Origin: Candidatus Gastranaerophilales bacterium
GTDB lineage: Bacteria; Cyanobacteriota; Vampirovibrionia; Gastranaerophilales; Gastranaerophilaceae
Reading direction: 5' to 3'
Assembly (NCBI GenBank): GCA_944322945.1
Contig: CALUQN010000016.1
Coordinates: 1 to 51,313 of the forward strand
DNA: 51,313 nucleotides
The notes beneath the pieces were generated by a model. It ran no database searches. It saw only the letters and a list, made by a program, of their open reading frames with translations, and was not told the DNA's origin. Below are positions 50,601 to 51,313 of the stretch, piece by piece. The number at the start of each line of letters is the position of its first letter. The first letter of the stretch is position 1. Both the position numbers and the translations under genes were made by a program.

Positions 50601-51195
50601 TCCGCTGCTTGACGCGGATAAGGTGCTTAGTGCAACAGAGTGCTTAGATGAAAAAGAAATTTATAAAGTAGCAGAAATATTCAAGCGTTACGGTATAGAG
50701 CCGATGACCATAGACAGAAGCTGCGTTGAGATGCTTAAACGGCTGCCTGGAGATGAATGGTTTGCTATGAGTAAATCCTGCCAGTTTGTAATGCCTCAAA
50801 GTGTTTTACCGTATAATGCCTGCTATGGCGGAAACAGCATCTTCTTGTCTAAAGAATTAAAAGATAATATGGGTGTGTTTTCACATGAACTCGGGCATGC
50901 AAAATTTTATGCGCTTAATTTAAATAAAGATAAAGAACTTATCAAAATTTATAATGCTGAGAAAAAATCTTATACAAGCAGATTTCCTGAATCAAGAATT
51001 GAATCTATAGATTATTTCCTTAGCAGGAATACTGCTGCCGAAAAGGCAGGACTGAATGAAACTGTCGCAGAATCAAATCTGTTAACAAATACAATTCAAT
51101 CCTGGGACGGTATACAGGACAGAACTATATTTCTTGAACAGTACTTTCCTAAAACAATAGCATATTTGCGGCAGAAATTTATGGAACTAATCTAA
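47644..51195 (+). CDS. Large helical-repeat protein with C-terminal HELGH metallopeptidase domain
   Basis: 1183 aa, not assigned to a named family. Residues about 50-780 are alpha-helical with repeating 'x-N-x-x-hh-x-x-LL' units (TEENAPILKQLLKDKN, SDNVEVLKQISKNGN, ADIAVQLLKKAGNN), similar to HEAT or leucine-rich-variant solenoids. Residues about 790-1010 are beta-rich with repeated Gly-Asp turns (RTGKLITI, DGSKTYLAYREDKKGNTYFHS). The last 130 residues contain the zinc motif H1081-E-L-G-H1085 (GVFSHELGHAKFYALN), and NETVAESN (E1139, E1143) could be the third ligand. No signal peptide is visible. GGGG stands before the ATG. The solenoid may present the target; substrate unknown. Confidence 0.8.
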   Translation: MKILSLITMARKTAFNPVAKKALTYISDPVQRKAAQNLQKGAKNIIRVAEETQPDDAAAIQKFFKQYERYGFSNGDIKYLGGEASDVLLKFGLLSDEKFIKAALSRKNLLKQNNFLGSVTEENKKVFIKFLKDKSIDDEQLESVIHLLTEENAPILKQLLKDKNFNFKLLQDIPATHLRSDNVEVLKQISKNGNVKLQEMLYIMTSTNKSNADIAVQLLKKAGNNTDGVHSILGSVYAVENMSEKGLKAFQLRKKLLSELLDNPKFKLGTDSQGNENYLISRVLSAVSPENYGLAKSSILNRNVNLYAVSDFLKGVTLENQHVAKRILDMALKDTRLPDLKSLDAGAAAKYLDEVAKIKNPKIQSQYIEVMNNLRSDKIDEILQIIRTAKPEDAKFASSLVSCITSGLKKEEAESIIKMIEQSGRNLSVREVCNLTVLSHCDEIPVAQFVQRMLSNKSVPDKQLELLTCKYIEIAQKIKDSNFVLPADFVKKCNSGTLKKEEIIRLKEQLFDEFIQKQDEIIKKLPDVFEKLLQNKNLKSYEFEDILFQISMDNIGIIEKYALNPKISKINLAIAKPENISEIEKLADIGLPRKMQSRFLPIIKKSDQYAEKRFEVLQRLLKKEADYSEDDLAKIIYRIDGSTIKYIDEIVQRENLSLHQKGLLLDDISWNSNTENIMKLVRDKSIKGEYFTQILEDTVFDLYEKNPELVKKALDLKVALQVVDPKAKSLFSADFVAITDAIGEKRFANILKGLEEAKTKYNITPRENLVLQITGNANDKFLTFAEYAGGNSLVFKFDKRTGKLITITQPGKSIHIPTGEIVEDVVSKEPKVLSIDVPYRIGTFTKGKNGEFGTVYTESAIKGQYDIFQTRPDGSRIRIGHALITPNGAKHVRKTLTSSDGSKTYLAYREDKKGNTYFHSIIKDKNGQKLSDVKRTFKVISNNHFVSTRDGQAYDIVFTDKKVIVTKLDAAGKKTKEKVEYAIKDVPLLDADKVLSATECLDEKEIYKVAEIFKRYGIEPMTIDRSCVEMLKRLPGDEWFAMSKSCQFVMPQSVLPYNACYGGNSIFLSKELKDNMGVFSHELGHAKFYALNLNKDKELIKIYNAEKKSYTSRFPESRIESIDYFLSRNTAAEKAGLNETVAESNLLTNTIQSWDGIQDRTIFLEQYFPKTIAYLRQKFMELI

Positions 51196-51238
51196 ATCAC
51201 GAGACTTTATGTATTTGTAGGTAAAATAAAAAATTAAC

Positions 51239-51310
<72 letters not shown>

Positions 51311-51313
51311 AGA

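Overview
The window looks like a chromosomal segment of an AT-rich, didermic, uncultured gut-type bacterium. My best guess is Gastranaerophilales (Vampirovibrionia / 'Melainabacteria', the non-photosynthetic sister group of Cyanobacteria). The reasons are a giant Pmp/PATR-type autotransporter (so an outer membrane exists), several long lineage-specific proteins with an 'NFTG'-like N-terminal motif or single N-terminal hydrophobic segments, a protein built of '..FG...RL..LE' repeats, full-length NifU plus NifS without nitrogenase, and c-di-AMP enzymes. The taxonomic call is inference from remembered family features; no database was searched.

Layout. 0-6 kb: end of a coiled-coil protein, TypA/BipA, a small beta-rich protein, FolE2, and a nifU-nifS pair for Fe-S cluster assembly. 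6-15 kb: a repeat protein of the envelope, DgkA, YbeY and PgpH in one overlapping minus-strand run, two glycosyltransferases, and two translationally coupled membrane proteins of unknown function. 15-21.5 kb: minus-strand genes for a small protein, YitT, CdaA and LysA (one overlapping operon), then a tightly overlapped run nanE-ROK kinase-72-aa protein-UbiA prenyltransferase. 21.5-25.4 kb: an M16 peptidase and an ArnT-like/DPM1-like pair for lipid-linked sugar transfer. 25.5-29.7 kb: three lineage-specific proteins (helical-repeat membrane protein, HExxH zincin, HNH nuclease with zinc ribbons). 29.8-41 kb: tRNA-Lys, an autotransporter gene of about 9.2 kb split by an apparent one-base frameshift, and a sugar nucleotidyltransferase.

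41.09-47.52 kb is an integrated mobile element of about 6.4 kb. A large serine recombinase abuts tRNA-Glu and its stop codon lies inside the tRNA gene. A 13/15 imperfect direct repeat around the tRNA 3' end (CTGGGAGTACCATTT / CTAGGGGTACCATTT) marks the two ends. Inside are two small recombinase-linked ORFs, a MerR-like regulator, an XRE regulator divergent from a PD-(D/E)XK nuclease with strong palindromes between them, a small Cys-rich protein, an AlbA_2/Schlafen-type protein and a zinc-ribbon microprotein. No methyltransferase, capsid or conjugation gene is present, so this is best read as a compact integrative element with a possibly new defence-type cargo. It is the best candidate for an undescribed system in the window.

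The window ends with a 1183-residue helical-repeat protein carrying a C-terminal HELGH metallopeptidase motif and a tRNA with CAT anticodon. How the genes work together: the host part is mostly envelope building (glycosyltransferases, DgkA, LysA, UbiA, autotransporter), c-di-AMP turnover (CdaA makes it, PgpH degrades it), amino-sugar metabolism (NanE with a ROK kinase) and Fe-S assembly.
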